A model generated the notes under the pieces. The model did not search any database. It saw nothing but the letters and a program-made list of their open reading frames with translations, and had not been told where the DNA came from. Made by a program: the position numbers and the translations under genes. Source: Candidatus Nitrosotenuis chungbukensis (lineage in GTDB: Archaea; Thermoproteota; Nitrososphaeria; Nitrososphaerales; Nitrosopumilaceae). From it: a stretch of DNA of 45,619 bases. Below are positions 36,319-45,128 of the stretch, in pieces (positions within the stretch are counted from its first letter, which is position 1; each line of letters opens with the position of its first letter). The stretch lies in the NCBI RefSeq assembly GCF_000685395.1, contig NZ_AVSQ01000019.1, forward strand, positions 1 to 45,619. The letters are read 5' to 3'.

Positions 36319-36518
36319 GGTTTCTAAAACCAAAAATAAAGTGTGACAAGTGCAGCCTTACGTTTTCATCTCAGGAAAAACTCATGCAGCATGAGCAAGT
36401 AGTCCATGGAAAGAACATCCCATATGACTGCAAAGAATGTAATCAGGATTTTTCAAACATGGAAGACATGCGAAGTCACCTGCAAAGATACCACAGCTAC
36501 AAAAAGGACAGAGCCTAA
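36315..36518 (+). CDS. Two-finger C2H2 zinc-finger protein
   Basis: 67 aa from ATG 36315, overlapping the upstream stop. The fingers are CDKCSLTFSSQEKLMQHEQVVH (C-x2-C-x12-H-x4-H, here split across two phrases) and the CKECNQDF...HLQRYH unit. Tandem C2H2 fingers are common in eukaryotes and rare but present in archaea; they suggest DNA or RNA binding. A longer upstream in-frame extension overlaps the previous gene and is rejected. It is convergent with rpo12. Confidence 0.82.
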   Translation: MRFLKPKIKCDKCSLTFSSQEKLMQHEQVVHGKNIPYDCKECNQDFSNMEDMRSHLQRYHSYKKDRA

Positions 36519-36712
36519 ATCGCTTGTACTGATTTGACTACTGGAGGTCTGACTTTGTTAAAGACCCTAAAGCCGCAGATGCATTTTATCTCAGGGAGTC
36601 TGCTCAGTTCTGTGTTTGTAACATTTGTTCCACATCTGAGACATTTGTAAATAACATCAAATTTCTCTTCCACTGGTGCGGACTCGGTTGTTTCAATAGA
36701 AGGCTCAGACAT
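36515..36712 (-). CDS. rpoP: DNA-directed RNA polymerase subunit Rpo12 (P)
   Basis: 65 aa. YKCLRCGTNVT and IKCICGFRVFNKVRPP match the subunit P/Rpb12 zinc knuckle and tail. The second cysteine pair is C-x-C (KCIC) rather than the usual C-x2-C, a one-residue shortening confirmed by reading the codons (TGC ATC TGC). The N-terminal 20 residues are acidic and disordered, an extension relative to Sulfolobus Rpo12. Confidence 0.88.
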   Translation of the reverse strand: MSEPSIETTESAPVEEKFDVIYKCLRCGTNVTNTELSRLPEIKCICGFRVFNKVRPPVVKSVQAI

Positions 36713-36750
36713 GGTATTTTTCAGTCACTCGATAATTTAAGGCTATAATT

Positions 36751-37059
36751 TTATTTTAAGGACAGTTCGATGTAGACGTCGTCTGGAATTTTAAGTCTCA
36801 TTAATTGCCTGATTGCCTTGTCGTCTGCGCTAAGATCGATTATTCGTCGGTGCATTCGCATCTCCCATTTTTCATATGTCTCAGTGCCGTTTCCACAGGG
36901 GGATTTTCGAGTTACAACGTTGAGTCTTTTTACTGGAAGCGGTGTTGGGCCCTTTACCTTGACGCCAGTTTTTGTGCCAATGCCCATGATCTCAGTACAA
37001 ACACCATCTAGTTTTGGGAGGTTTGTGCTGGTGAGCTTGATTCTGGCAGACTGGGTCAT
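36751..37059 (-). CDS. rpsJ: Ribosomal protein S10 (uS10)
   Basis: 102 aa. The full S10 pattern is present: ARIKLTSTNLPKLDGVC, GPTPLPVKRLNVVTRKSPCG and the C-terminal MRMHRRIIDLSADDKAI. It is co-directional with and 5 bp downstream of tuf, the standard archaeal tuf-rpsJ arrangement, and is transcribed from the tuf promoter. Confidence 0.96.
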   Translation of the reverse strand: MTQSARIKLTSTNLPKLDGVCTEIMGIGTKTGVKVKGPTPLPVKRLNVVTRKSPCGNGTETYEKWEMRMHRRIIDLSADDKAIRQLMRLKIPDDVYIELSLK

Positions 37060-37064
37060 CTAGA

Positions 37065-38366
37065 TCAAGCTGGTTTGTATTCTTCTGTAATATCCTTAAT
37101 GATTCCTGCAGCGATGGTTGCGCCCATGTCTCTGAGTGCAAATCGTCCCATTTCTGGAAAGTCTTTGAATGTCTCAACACATGTTGGTCTTACTGGTCGG
37201 ATTTTTACAATTGCAGAATCGCCAACTTTGAGGAATTTTGGATTTTGTTCGTCAATTCCACCGGTTGCTGGATTTATCTTTGCTTCAAATTCTGTAATTG
37301 TTGCTGCAACTTGTGCTGTGTGAGCATGCATAACTGGAGTGTAACCAGGTGCAAGTGCTGTTGGATGATGTATGATTATGATTTGTGCTCTGAATTCTTT
37401 GGCAACTTTTGGTGGATCTGTTGGGTGACCTAAAACATCGCCCCTCTTGATATCTTTCTTTTCAATGCCTCTGAGGTTGAAACCGATGTTATCTCCTGCT
37501 TCGGCAGATTCCAACTGTGTGTGATGAGTTTCAATTGATTTGACTTCTCCTATTGCGCCAGATGGCATTACTATGATTTTATCGCCTGGTTTGAATTTGC
37601 CAGTCTCGACCCTGCCCACTGGGACAGTACCCACACCTGTGATGGTGTAGACGTCTTGGATTGGGAGTCTGAGTGGCTTTCCAACTGGTTTTTCTGGAGC
37701 CTCAAAGTCATCAAATGCTTGCAACAGTGTCTTTCCAGTCCACCATCCCATGTTTTCTGATTTCTTTACGAGGTTGTCTCCTTTCCATCCAGATACTGGA
37801 ATGATTGGAACCTTGTCTAATTTGTAACCTACAGATTTTACTAGTTTTTCTGCTTTCTCCTTTGCAACCTTGTATGCTGCTTCAGAATAATTGCTATCGT
37901 CCATTTTGTTAATTGCTACGATTAATTGGCCTACGCCGAGGGTCTTGAGCAAGAATGCGTGCTCTCTTGCCTGTCCGCCTGGTGCAATCGCAGTATCGGT
38001 TTCGCCTTCTTTTGCAGAAAGGACCAGAATTGCTGCATCTGCCTCAGATGCGCCGGTAATCATGTTTTTGATAAAGTCTCTGTGACCTGGAGCGTCGATT
38101 AATGTGAAGAAGTACTTTGGAGTCTCAAACTTTTGGAATGCCAGGTCGATTGTGATACCCCTTTCTCTTTCGTCTTTAATGTTATCCATAACCCACGCAT
38201 ACTTGAATGTGTCACCTTTTCCGGTCTTTTCAGATTCTGCTGCATGAGATGCAATAGTTCTTTCGTCTACTAAACCCATATCCATGAGGAAGTGTCCCAT
38301 AGTAGTTGATTTACCGTTATCAATGTGTCCAGTAACGATCAAGTTCAAGTGTGGTTTTGTTGCCAT
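37065..38366 (-). CDS. tuf: Translation elongation factor 1A (aEF1A)
   Basis: 433 aa from ATG 38366 (MATKPHLNLIVTGHID); the frame extends upstream to 38426 but the family begins here. The P-loop is GHIDNGKST (HIDHGKST in most archaea), switch DAPGHRDF, and NKMD. Domains II and III are complete. It delivers aminoacyl-tRNA to the ribosome. It heads the tuf-rpsJ operon. Confidence 0.97.
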   Translation of the reverse strand: MATKPHLNLIVTGHIDNGKSTTMGHFLMDMGLVDERTIASHAAESEKTGKGDTFKYAWVMDNIKDERERGITIDLAFQKFETPKYFFTLIDAPGHRDFIKNMITGASEADAAILVLSAKEGETDTAIAPGGQAREHAFLLKTLGVGQLIVAINKMDDSNYSEAAYKVAKEKAEKLVKSVGYKLDKVPIIPVSGWKGDNLVKKSENMGWWTGKTLLQAFDDFEAPEKPVGKPLRLPIQDVYTITGVGTVPVGRVETGKFKPGDKIIVMPSGAIGEVKSIETHHTQLESAEAGDNIGFNLRGIEKKDIKRGDVLGHPTDPPKVAKEFRAQIIIIHHPTALAPGYTPVMHAHTAQVAATITEFEAKINPATGGIDEQNPKFLKVGDSAIVKIRPVRPTCVETFKDFPEMGRFALRDMGATIAAGIIKDITEEYKPA

Positions 38367-38474
38367 GCTGATGTTCTGCGGAGAGGGGTTTATTACCGTT
38401 GCGATTTTTTCAATACTTTTTCTCATTTATTGAATTTTTTTTGATCAGCAAAACTTTGGAATTTTTTGACATAC

Positions 38475-38482
38475 TATAAATC
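38475..38482 (+). promoter_or_regulatory. TATA box of the FBPA gene
   Basis: TATAAATC lies 23-30 nt before the ATG at 38505, the spacing expected for a leaderless transcript, and supports that start over the ATG at 38493. Confidence 0.5.
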
Positions 38483-38504
38483 AAAGTAAGCGATGACAAA
38501 AATT

Positions 38505-39635
38505 ATGAAAGTTACCGTTTCTGCGATAAAAGCTGATGTTGGAGGAATAGGGGGCCATACGAGACCAAGCGACGGCCTACTTGAGGCAGTAAGAAAAACT
38601 GTGAAAGGTGCAAGCAATCTTTTACTTGATTACTATATCGGATATTCTGGCGACGATGTTCACATCATAATGTCCCACACAAAGGGTGTGGACAATGCAG
38701 AAATTCACGGACTTGCGTGGAAGGCATTTGAAGCCGGGACGGAGGTTGCAAAAAATGAGGGGCTGTATGGTGCAGGTCAAGATCTGCTAAAGGATTCTTT
38801 CTCTGGAAACGTAAAAGGAATGGGACCGGGAGTTGCAGAAATGGAGTTTGAGGAAAGACCAAACGAGGCATTCACGGTTCTGGCAGCAGACAAGACAGAG
38901 CCTGGCGCTTTTAATTATCCGTTTTATCGATTATTTGTTGACGCGCTAAGCAACACAGGACTCATTGTAAACAAGTCCCTTGCATCTGGCGTGAAGTTTA
39001 ACATCATGGATGTAGAGGCAGGTGAGATTGCAGAGCTTGAACTGTGGCAAGACAAGCCCACATTGGAGGCTGCCCTGATGTATCCTGGAAGATATGTCGT
39101 TTCTTCCGTTTATACAAAATCTGGCGAGCCAATTCTTGCAGCATCCACTGACAGACTGCACAACATTGCCGGGACTTATGTTGGAAAAGACGATCCAATT
39201 GCAGTGGTAAGAACGCAAAAGAATTTTCCGGCAACAGAAGAACTGGGAAGCGTCTTTAACAATCCGCACTATGTGGCAGGCAACACTCGTGGAAGTCACC
39301 ACATGCCACTAATGCCAGTCAAGCTCAACACAGCTGCATCAATTGATTTCTGCATTCCAATCATCGAGGCATTAGTTTTTTCCATGCACAACGGCAAATT
39401 CACAGGACCCTTTGACGGATTCTCGACACCAGACTGGGATTACATAAGAGAGATTGCAACTAAAAAGGCACTCGCAATGAGAAGCCAGGGATTCATCCAC
39501 CCAGCAACACTTGTCCCAGCAGAGCTTGAATATGCAGAAGGCTACAAGGCGGCACTTGAAGGACTAAAGAAAAAGATGAAGCCTCTCGAAGAGACAAAAT
39601 CATACGGCAACAAAAAATACGAAGATCCAGATTAA
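38505..39635 (+). CDS. Fructose-1,6-bisphosphate aldolase/phosphatase (FBPA)
   Basis: 376 aa from the second ATG (MKVTVSAIKADVGG), the usual family start; four extra residues upstream are possible. The KADVGGIGGHTRPS motif carries the Mg-binding acidic residues and Schiff-base environment. The enzyme condenses triose phosphates and dephosphorylates the bisphosphate, making gluconeogenesis one-way, as needed in autotrophic archaea. Its full length is kept to the C-terminus (NKKYEDPD). Confidence 0.95.
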   Translation: MKVTVSAIKADVGGIGGHTRPSDGLLEAVRKTVKGASNLLLDYYIGYSGDDVHIIMSHTKGVDNAEIHGLAWKAFEAGTEVAKNEGLYGAGQDLLKDSFSGNVKGMGPGVAEMEFEERPNEAFTVLAADKTEPGAFNYPFYRLFVDALSNTGLIVNKSLASGVKFNIMDVEAGEIAELELWQDKPTLEAALMYPGRYVVSSVYTKSGEPILAASTDRLHNIAGTYVGKDDPIAVVRTQKNFPATEELGSVFNNPHYVAGNTRGSHHMPLMPVKLNTAASIDFCIPIIEALVFSMHNGKFTGPFDGFSTPDWDYIREIATKKALAMRSQGFIHPATLVPAELEYAEGYKAALEGLKKKMKPLEETKSYGNKKYEDPD

Positions 39636-39678
39636 TCCTGATAATCTAACAAAAGGTTAAGTGCGATAATTACCAATA

Positions 39679-40089
39679 ATGATTATGAGGTCAGGTCCCC
39701 TCGAGTTCGTAAAGTCAGTCCTGTTTGGATTTGGAATAGTTTCAGTATCTCACATAATATTTACCGTATTTAGCCAGACAATACCAAGCGCCGTCACAGG
39801 GTTTTTCCGAGACGTCAGCGCCGCGTTTATAGTGATAATGGTTTTTGCGTTTGCGTTTACGTGGTTTCTAAAGGCAAGGCCGCACAACAGACCTAAAAAA
39901 TATTCAGTGGTCGTATTTGACATATACGGCAACCAAACGGAAATCGACGGCCTGAGAACCGACTTTAAGAATCATGACGTAGCGTGGAGTTTCATGAAGC
40001 AGTACAAACACGACTACCCGTTGCACAATTTTGCAATGGTAGCAGACGGTGCAAACACTGAAAAGAAAACAATTTTCAGATACATCTAA
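39679..40089 (+). CDS. Membrane protein with two transmembrane helices and a cytoplasmic tail
   Basis: 136 aa. Hydrophobic segments at about 11-31 (VLFGFGIVSVSHIIFTV) and 46-64 (AAFIVIMVFAFAFTWFL) are followed by a basic region and an alpha/beta tail with VVVFDIYGNQTEIDG. No known family recognised. It lies downstream of the FBPA gene with a gap of 43 bp. Confidence 0.65.
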   Translation: MIMRSGPLEFVKSVLFGFGIVSVSHIIFTVFSQTIPSAVTGFFRDVSAAFIVIMVFAFAFTWFLKARPHNRPKKYSVVVFDIYGNQTEIDGLRTDFKNHDVAWSFMKQYKHDYPLHNFAMVADGANTEKKTIFRYI

Positions 40090-40138
40090 TCTCATCAATC
40101 ATAAGCGCTAAATACCAAGCAGACTCAATTTTAATAAA

Positions 40139-40429
40139 ATGCCACTAGACGTCATCCAAGAAAAGAACCTCACAGAAATAATTGATTACGCACTGGAATA
40201 CCCGAGCATGGTTCTTGCGGCATCAAAAAGCAACAACACCGGAGGATCCCTAATTGACTTTTCATATGGGCTCTACATAGGATACATATCAGGAGTGTTT
40301 TTTGACAAGTTTCTGTTACAAAACAGCCGATTCCTAAATGACGATGAGCTTGGCGACTTTTACTCCAAGATAGCAAACAGAAATTCCGAGATCATGCTAA
40401 AAATCAAGACGCACCTGAAACTAAAATAG
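40139..40429 (+). CDS. Hypothetical protein, 96 aa
   Basis: No family recognised. It is mainly helical with a hydrophobic centre (SLIDFSYGLYIGYISGVFF), so it may be peripheral to the membrane. Leaderless ATG with a TAAATACC box about 27 nt upstream, just before the DNA ligase gene. Confidence 0.65.
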   Translation: MPLDVIQEKNLTEIIDYALEYPSMVLAASKSNNTGGSLIDFSYGLYIGYISGVFFDKFLLQNSRFLNDDELGDFYSKIANRNSEIMLKIKTHLKLK

Positions 40430-40527
40430 ACTTTGCGTGCCAACCAACAGAGAGATTTGCCGTAAAAGCCACCAGGACATCAATTACCCTACTCAGACTT
40501 TTATTCAAGAATAATTAAAAAAATCCA

Positions 40528-42294
40528 GTGCAATTTTCTTTAATATCGGATACTTTTGAGAAAATGGAAGCCACCACAAAAAGGCTGGAGCTTACTCAGC
40601 ACCTAGTGGATTTGTTCAAGGCAACGCCAAGAGAGAGCATTTCAAAGATAGTATATTTGATTCAGGGAAAACTACGTCCAGATTTTGAGGGAATTGAACT
40701 TGGCGTAGCTGAAAAACTTGCAATTAGGGCAATTGCAAAATCATCCGGAAGTTCAGTCAAGAAAATCCAGGACATTTTTGTTGAGGATGGGGACTTGGGA
40801 CACGCGGCATCAAAGGCACTTGAGCAGAAAACGCAGACAACTTTCATCAAACAACAGATAACTGCAGAAAGAGTATACGACACTTTGCTTAAAATCGCAA
40901 AACTTGAAGGCGCGAGATCTCAGGACATGAAAATGAAATACATTTCCAGCCTCCTAAACGATGCCACGCCGCAAGAGGCAAAATTCATTCTCAAAATAGC
41001 AATGGGGACGCTGAGGCTCGGCATTGCAGACAACACCGTAATGGACGCACTGGCAATAGCATATACTGGCTCGCGTACAAATCGCGAAAAACTAGAAGCC
41101 GCATACAATGTTTCATCAGACCTTGGAAGAGTGGCAGAGATTGTTGCTGAAAAAAACTTGGACGGATTAAAGGAATTTCACGTTTCGTTGTTTAGCCCAA
41201 TTCGGCCAATGCTTGCAGAGCGTGTCAAGAGTGCAAAAGAGGCAGAAGAGAAACTAGGCAAAGAGTTTGCAGCAGAGTACAAGCTTGACGGCGAGCGAGT
41301 CCAAATTCATTTGGGCGGTGACAAGGTAGTGTTGTTCTCAAGAAGACTCGAGAACATCACCAGCCATTATCCAGACATTGTCGAGAACATCACAAAGGCG
41401 CTAAAAACAGAAGAGATCATTTTAGAGGCAGAGGCAGTTGCGATAAACGAGAACACCGGCGAGTTTCTCCCATTTCAGGAATTAATGCACAGGCGAAGAA
41501 AATACAACATTGACAGAATCGTATCCCAATACCCGATAACGGTCAATCTTTTTGACATAATGTATCTAAACGGAAAAGATCTGCTAAACTCGACATACGA
41601 AGAAAGGAGGAAAAAGCTCGAGGACATTACAGTTGAAAACGAATTTGTCAAACTAGTCCCAAAAATAATTGTCAGATCTGAAAACGAAGTCGAGGACTTT
41701 TTGGAAAACGGAATTAATGCGGGGTGTGAGGGACTGATGTTAAAGGTGCTAGACGCGCCATACAGGGCAGGTGCAAGAGGAAGCAACTGGCTTAAGCTAA
41801 AGCGTGAATACCGGAACGAACTTGGAGATAGTCTTGACCTTGTCGTAATCGGGGCATTTTTTGGAAAGGGTAGAAGGACTGGAAGGTACGGAACGTTGTT
41901 GCTTTCAACATACAACCAGGAAAAGGACACGTTTGAGAGCATCTGCAAGGTCGGCACAGGCTTTACGGATGAGAACCTAGACCAGTTCTATCAGATTCTT
42001 TCCAGCAAGGTGACCCTAAAGAAAAATCCAAGAATTGAGAGTGGGATGGAGCCAGATGTGTGGTTTGAGCCAGAACTGGTAATCGAGATAGTAGCGTCAG
42101 AGATAACGCTAAGCCCGGTACACACATGTGCAAAAGACAGCGTACGGAAGGGGAGCGGACTTGCACTAAGGTTTCCAAAGTTTACAGGCAAGATCAGAGA
42201 CGAAAAGGCGCCAGAGGATGCATCAACAGATCAGGAGGTAGTTACACTTTACAAGAATCAGAAAAAAGTGACACAGGATGTTTCTGAAGTTTGA
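40528..42294 (+). CDS. lig: ATP-dependent DNA ligase
   Basis: 588 aa. The adenylated lysine is K252 in the motif AEYKLDGERVQ; motif III-like FDIMYLNG, motif IV EGLMLK and motif V GSNWLKLK follow, and the OB domain has GTGFTDE and FEPELVIEI. The N-terminal DNA-binding domain (residues 1-220) is complete. This replicative-type archaeal ligase seals nicks in Okazaki fragments. The GTG start (MQFSLISDTFEKME) matches the family N-terminus better than the internal ATG at 40564. Confidence 0.96.
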   Translation: MQFSLISDTFEKMEATTKRLELTQHLVDLFKATPRESISKIVYLIQGKLRPDFEGIELGVAEKLAIRAIAKSSGSSVKKIQDIFVEDGDLGHAASKALEQKTQTTFIKQQITAERVYDTLLKIAKLEGARSQDMKMKYISSLLNDATPQEAKFILKIAMGTLRLGIADNTVMDALAIAYTGSRTNREKLEAAYNVSSDLGRVAEIVAEKNLDGLKEFHVSLFSPIRPMLAERVKSAKEAEEKLGKEFAAEYKLDGERVQIHLGGDKVVLFSRRLENITSHYPDIVENITKALKTEEIILEAEAVAINENTGEFLPFQELMHRRRKYNIDRIVSQYPITVNLFDIMYLNGKDLLNSTYEERRKKLEDITVENEFVKLVPKIIVRSENEVEDFLENGINAGCEGLMLKVLDAPYRAGARGSNWLKLKREYRNELGDSLDLVVIGAFFGKGRRTGRYGTLLLSTYNQEKDTFESICKVGTGFTDENLDQFYQILSSKVTLKKNPRIESGMEPDVWFEPELVIEIVASEITLSPVHTCAKDSVRKGSGLALRFPKFTGKIRDEKAPEDASTDQEVVTLYKNQKKVTQDVSEV

Positions 42295-42337
42295 GTCTGT
42301 GCAAGATTAATTAATACCAAGACAAGTCTAAAAAAGG

Positions 42338-42991
42338 ATGTATAGTGGAGAGCTAGAGGTCCAAGCAAAGCGAAAAGCGATTGCAGTTTTACAAGACGAA
42401 ATAAACAGAATTCTAAACGCGGCAAGAGAACTAGCGACACTGCCTGATCTAATCATGAAAAAAGACAAGGCAGGAGTAAAAGCTGCAAACGAGCAAATCT
42501 CAAGCATTGAAGAAGAAGTCGAAAACCTTCGACGAAAGATAACTCGCGAAGTTGCAGATGTTGGAGGGCTCATCATGAACAGGGAGAACCTGTTGAATAC
42601 AGCATACACGATGGATGAGATTGCAGGCTACATAACAGGAATCGCTTTCAAATTATCAAACATCAAGCCAGCGACACTGAAGAACGCCAAGCTAGACGCA
42701 GACATTTCGGTTCTAATCGAGTTGGTGGTAGACGAAGTATACAAACTCAATGAGATAGTCCGAGGCCTGAACACTAATGCTGCAAATGCAATTGAGCTTG
42801 CACAAGAGACCCAAAAAATCGAACGTGAAATCGACAAAAAATACCGCATTGCAACAGTCAAGGCACTAGAAGAAATCACAAATATCAAAGAACTGATGCT
42901 CGTAAAAGACGTCATTCAGGGAATTGAGGAAATGTCAGACAAGTGCCAGCAGGTATCAGACTCGTTTATCTTACTTGCACTGAGTCTCTAA
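42338..42991 (+). CDS. PhoU-like DUF47 family protein
   Basis: 217 aa, all helical, with acidic residues (IEEEVENLRRKITREV, TMDEIAGYITGIAFKL, VDEVYKLNEIVRGL) matching the DUF47/PhoU-like fold. Family members bind metal clusters and accompany low-affinity phosphate (PIT) transporters. No transporter gene is next to it here. It follows the DNA ligase gene by 43 bp. Confidence 0.78.
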   Translation: MYSGELEVQAKRKAIAVLQDEINRILNAARELATLPDLIMKKDKAGVKAANEQISSIEEEVENLRRKITREVADVGGLIMNRENLLNTAYTMDEIAGYITGIAFKLSNIKPATLKNAKLDADISVLIELVVDEVYKLNEIVRGLNTNAANAIELAQETQKIEREIDKKYRIATVKALEEITNIKELMLVKDVIQGIEEMSDKCQQVSDSFILLALSL

Positions 42992-43075
42992 CTTCATTAT
43001 TTTCTATTTTAACAAAATATCCAAGACGCCTAGCAAATTGCAAGAATTTTTAATCTTGTCAGTTTGCACCACATC

Positions 43076-43609
43076 ATGAAAGGTGATCTTGTAGAAAATA
43101 GGATCATCGTATGGGATTCAAATGATGCGCGCAAACTTTTCACCGACACATATTATGGAAAGCCAATCGGCATGGCAAAGCCAAAACCAGAAGAAATCAA
43201 CGTACCGCTCATCTTGGACTTGATCGAGGGATATTACTTGCAGGAAAAATCAAAGATTGCAATTTTTCAATCAAAAAAGAAACTGACCCCAAACCAGGTG
43301 CTCGAAATTTGCAGAAAAGAGTACCATAATTTCGATAAGAAATATCTCGTCTACAAGGAGTTCAGAGACAAGAAATACATTGTCAATCCCGGAATAAAGT
43401 TTGGATGCGACTTTGCGGTGTATCAGAGGGGGCCGGGAGTGGATCATGCCCCATACCTGGTTCACGTGTACAACAGAAGCGACACCATATCTTCAACAGA
43501 CGTTGTGCTGGCGGGAAGACTGGCGACAAGTGTGAAGAAAAACTTCATACTTGCAATACCACACGGAGATAAAATCGACTACCTTGCGCTAGACTGGTGG
43601 AGAGCCTAA
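43076..43609 (+). CDS. endA: tRNA-splicing endonuclease
   Basis: 177 aa from ATG 43076 at leaderless spacing to ATTTTTAATC; a TTG 12 bp upstream is rejected. The catalytic triad is visible: Y116 (FAVYQRGP), H124 (VDHAPYLVH) and K154/K155 (TSVKKNFIL). It cuts bulge-helix-bulge structures in pre-tRNA and in the rRNA processing stems seen at 24211-27278 and 27357-28929. Confidence 0.95.
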   Translation: MKGDLVENRIIVWDSNDARKLFTDTYYGKPIGMAKPKPEEINVPLILDLIEGYYLQEKSKIAIFQSKKKLTPNQVLEICRKEYHNFDKKYLVYKEFRDKKYIVNPGIKFGCDFAVYQRGPGVDHAPYLVHVYNRSDTISSTDVVLAGRLATSVKKNFILAIPHGDKIDYLALDWWRA

Positions 43610-43977
43610 ATCTTCTTTACGTGTTCTGCAATTTTGTCGTAAATCGCATACATGTCTTTTGTTATTTTGAAATCATAGCTGTTTTCCCACTTGCTGTATA
43701 TTCGAACTCCATTGTCAGACGGATCGACGAGGATGGTTGCAATCTTTACGCTTTGCTTTGCGATGAGATCATTTAGTGAAGTGTCTTTGTTAAGCTCGTC
43801 TGCAAGCAATCCCCCATCCCAGCTAACAGACTCTACTTTCTTTGCGGCAAAATGCCCCTTTGTTTTAAGGATTGTTCGTGCGACATACTTGGATGGGTTT
43901 GCAACACTTACCTTTACAATGAAATGAGCTTGAAATCGGTCTTGTGCGCCCCAGGAGGAAATAGTAGAGTCTTGCAT
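43606..43977 (-). CDS. Hypothetical protein, 123 aa
   Basis: No family recognised. An alpha/beta pattern with HFIVKVSVANPSKYVARTIL and VKIATILVDPSDNGVRIYSKW suggests a small ligand-binding domain. Co-directional with and 3 bp after the next gene upstream (43981-44217); convergent with endA by a 4-bp overlap. Confidence 0.7.
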   Translation of the reverse strand: MQDSTISSWGAQDRFQAHFIVKVSVANPSKYVARTILKTKGHFAAKKVESVSWDGGLLADELNKDTSLNDLIAKQSVKIATILVDPSDNGVRIYSKWENSYDFKITKDMYAIYDKIAEHVKKI

Positions 43978-43980
43978 GTT

Positions 43981-44217
43981 CTATCCTTTTTGAATTATCT
44001 GAATCACGTCAATATTAGAATTTTTTAGTTCAACGCAGCCTTGGTTTGTAATCATCCGCGGCGTCTGTGAGAAACTTCTTCCGTAATAATCGCCTTTTTC
44101 TACAGAATCAGTTCCCCTTTCCTTTGGAATAGAGTCCACTCCGATCTCTTTTAGCATGTGTGAGACCTTTTCTGGCCAAGTATGTGGTACAAAAGTATCA
44201 GATTCTGAGTCGTGCAT
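43981..44217 (-). CDS. Hypothetical protein, 78 aa
   Basis: Hydrophilic, with HTWPEKVSHMLKEIG and GCVELKNSNIDVIQIIQKG. No family recognised. It forms a tight operon with the 123-aa gene and lies 54 bp after the RHH regulator gene. Confidence 0.6.
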   Translation of the reverse strand: MHDSESDTFVPHTWPEKVSHMLKEIGVDSIPKERGTDSVEKGDYYGRSFSQTPRMITNQGCVELKNSNIDVIQIIQKG

Positions 44218-44271
44218 ACGGATATGGATTTTGCACCCACAAATAAAGATTTTACAATATCAGTTACTAAA

Positions 44272-44811
44272 TTAATTCAGACTTTCAATTTCAATAACTA
44301 TAGAGTTTTCAGTATGATCTGCGCGAACTTTTGAGCCCAAGTCAAAAAATACACTCTCATAGTATGTTCTAAAAAATAAGGACCAGTTTTCACCCATATC
44401 ATGATGCATCACCAATCTAGTCTTATTTCCCTCTCGATACTCCTTGATGAAAAAACCAGATGATCTGGCCCGATCCTTTAATATCGATATCCACTCAGCA
44501 ATGCCATATTTTCCCCTCATTGAAAGGGCAATCTCCTTAGCCCCGGACTCTGCAGAATCTTTTGCGATCTCAATGATGGTATCCCTATCTGCTTTTTTGA
44601 TAAGCGCTTTTAGGGCAGACTTTAGCATGATGACCCAGCCTATTTCAGACGCATGAGCGTCCCAATTAACATGCGAATCAAAAATCTGATTCACATAGGT
44701 GTTTAGACTTAATTTTTCTTCCTTTGAGACTGATTTTAAGTTCTCTAAAACGCCTTTGTCGATACGAAAACTTACATGTTCGGTAGGCCGTTTTTTGATT
44801 CCAGTGTGCAT
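44272..44811 (-). CDS. RHH-type regulator with C-terminal sensor-like domain
   Basis: 179 aa. Residues 12-50 form a ribbon-helix-helix (HVSFRIDKGVLENLKSV, then LSLNTYVNQIF). The remainder is a helical section followed by a domain with VMHHDMGENWSLFFRTYY and a final beta strand, a pattern seen repeatedly in thaumarchaeal RHH proteins. The His-rich HHDMG could hold a metal or haem (inference). It is divergent from the SbtA-like gene and may control it. Confidence 0.72.
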   Translation of the reverse strand: MHTGIKKRPTEHVSFRIDKGVLENLKSVSKEEKLSLNTYVNQIFDSHVNWDAHASEIGWVIMLKSALKALIKKADRDTIIEIAKDSAESGAKEIALSMRGKYGIAEWISILKDRARSSGFFIKEYREGNKTRLVMHHDMGENWSLFFRTYYESVFFDLGSKVRADHTENSIVIEIESLN

Positions 44812-45128
44812 TAAATTTCATGACGGTGCCTCACATATCACTTTTTCAACAAGTAAAAAATATTCAAAGGCAGAATGAGATGGCAGATAAAATATGCTTT
44901 TGCGCCGTTCTTGACACGTGACTGGATAGATTTCAAATGTTGTGTCACATTGTGCTACACTGGATACATCCTGATTATATCCCCACTTTACTGATTTTTG
45001 AACATGTACGAGTCAGATTTAATAAAAAATGCACCATATTATGATAAGAATTTTTGTGGAAAGGGATTAGAAAAACGCAATCTCAGGCATAGAAGTCAAC
45101 CATAAGGCAAAACATCGAGATAGGCAAA
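44812..45128. other. Divergent intergenic region between the RHH regulator and the SbtA-like gene
   Basis: 317 bp with no strong gene. A 39-codon plus-strand frame (ATG 44875, stop about 44994, beginning MRWQIKYAFAPFL) could be a micro-protein but lacks support. A box TTTAATAAAAAA at about 45017-45028 may be the promoter of the transporter, implying an 80-nt leader, unlike the mostly leaderless neighbours. Confidence 0.3.

Noticed and set aside
36201-36518. Longer start for the C2H2 protein
   Set aside because: It would overlap the zinc-ribbon gene by over 100 bp; the ATG at 36315 with ATGA overlap and the finger position fit better.
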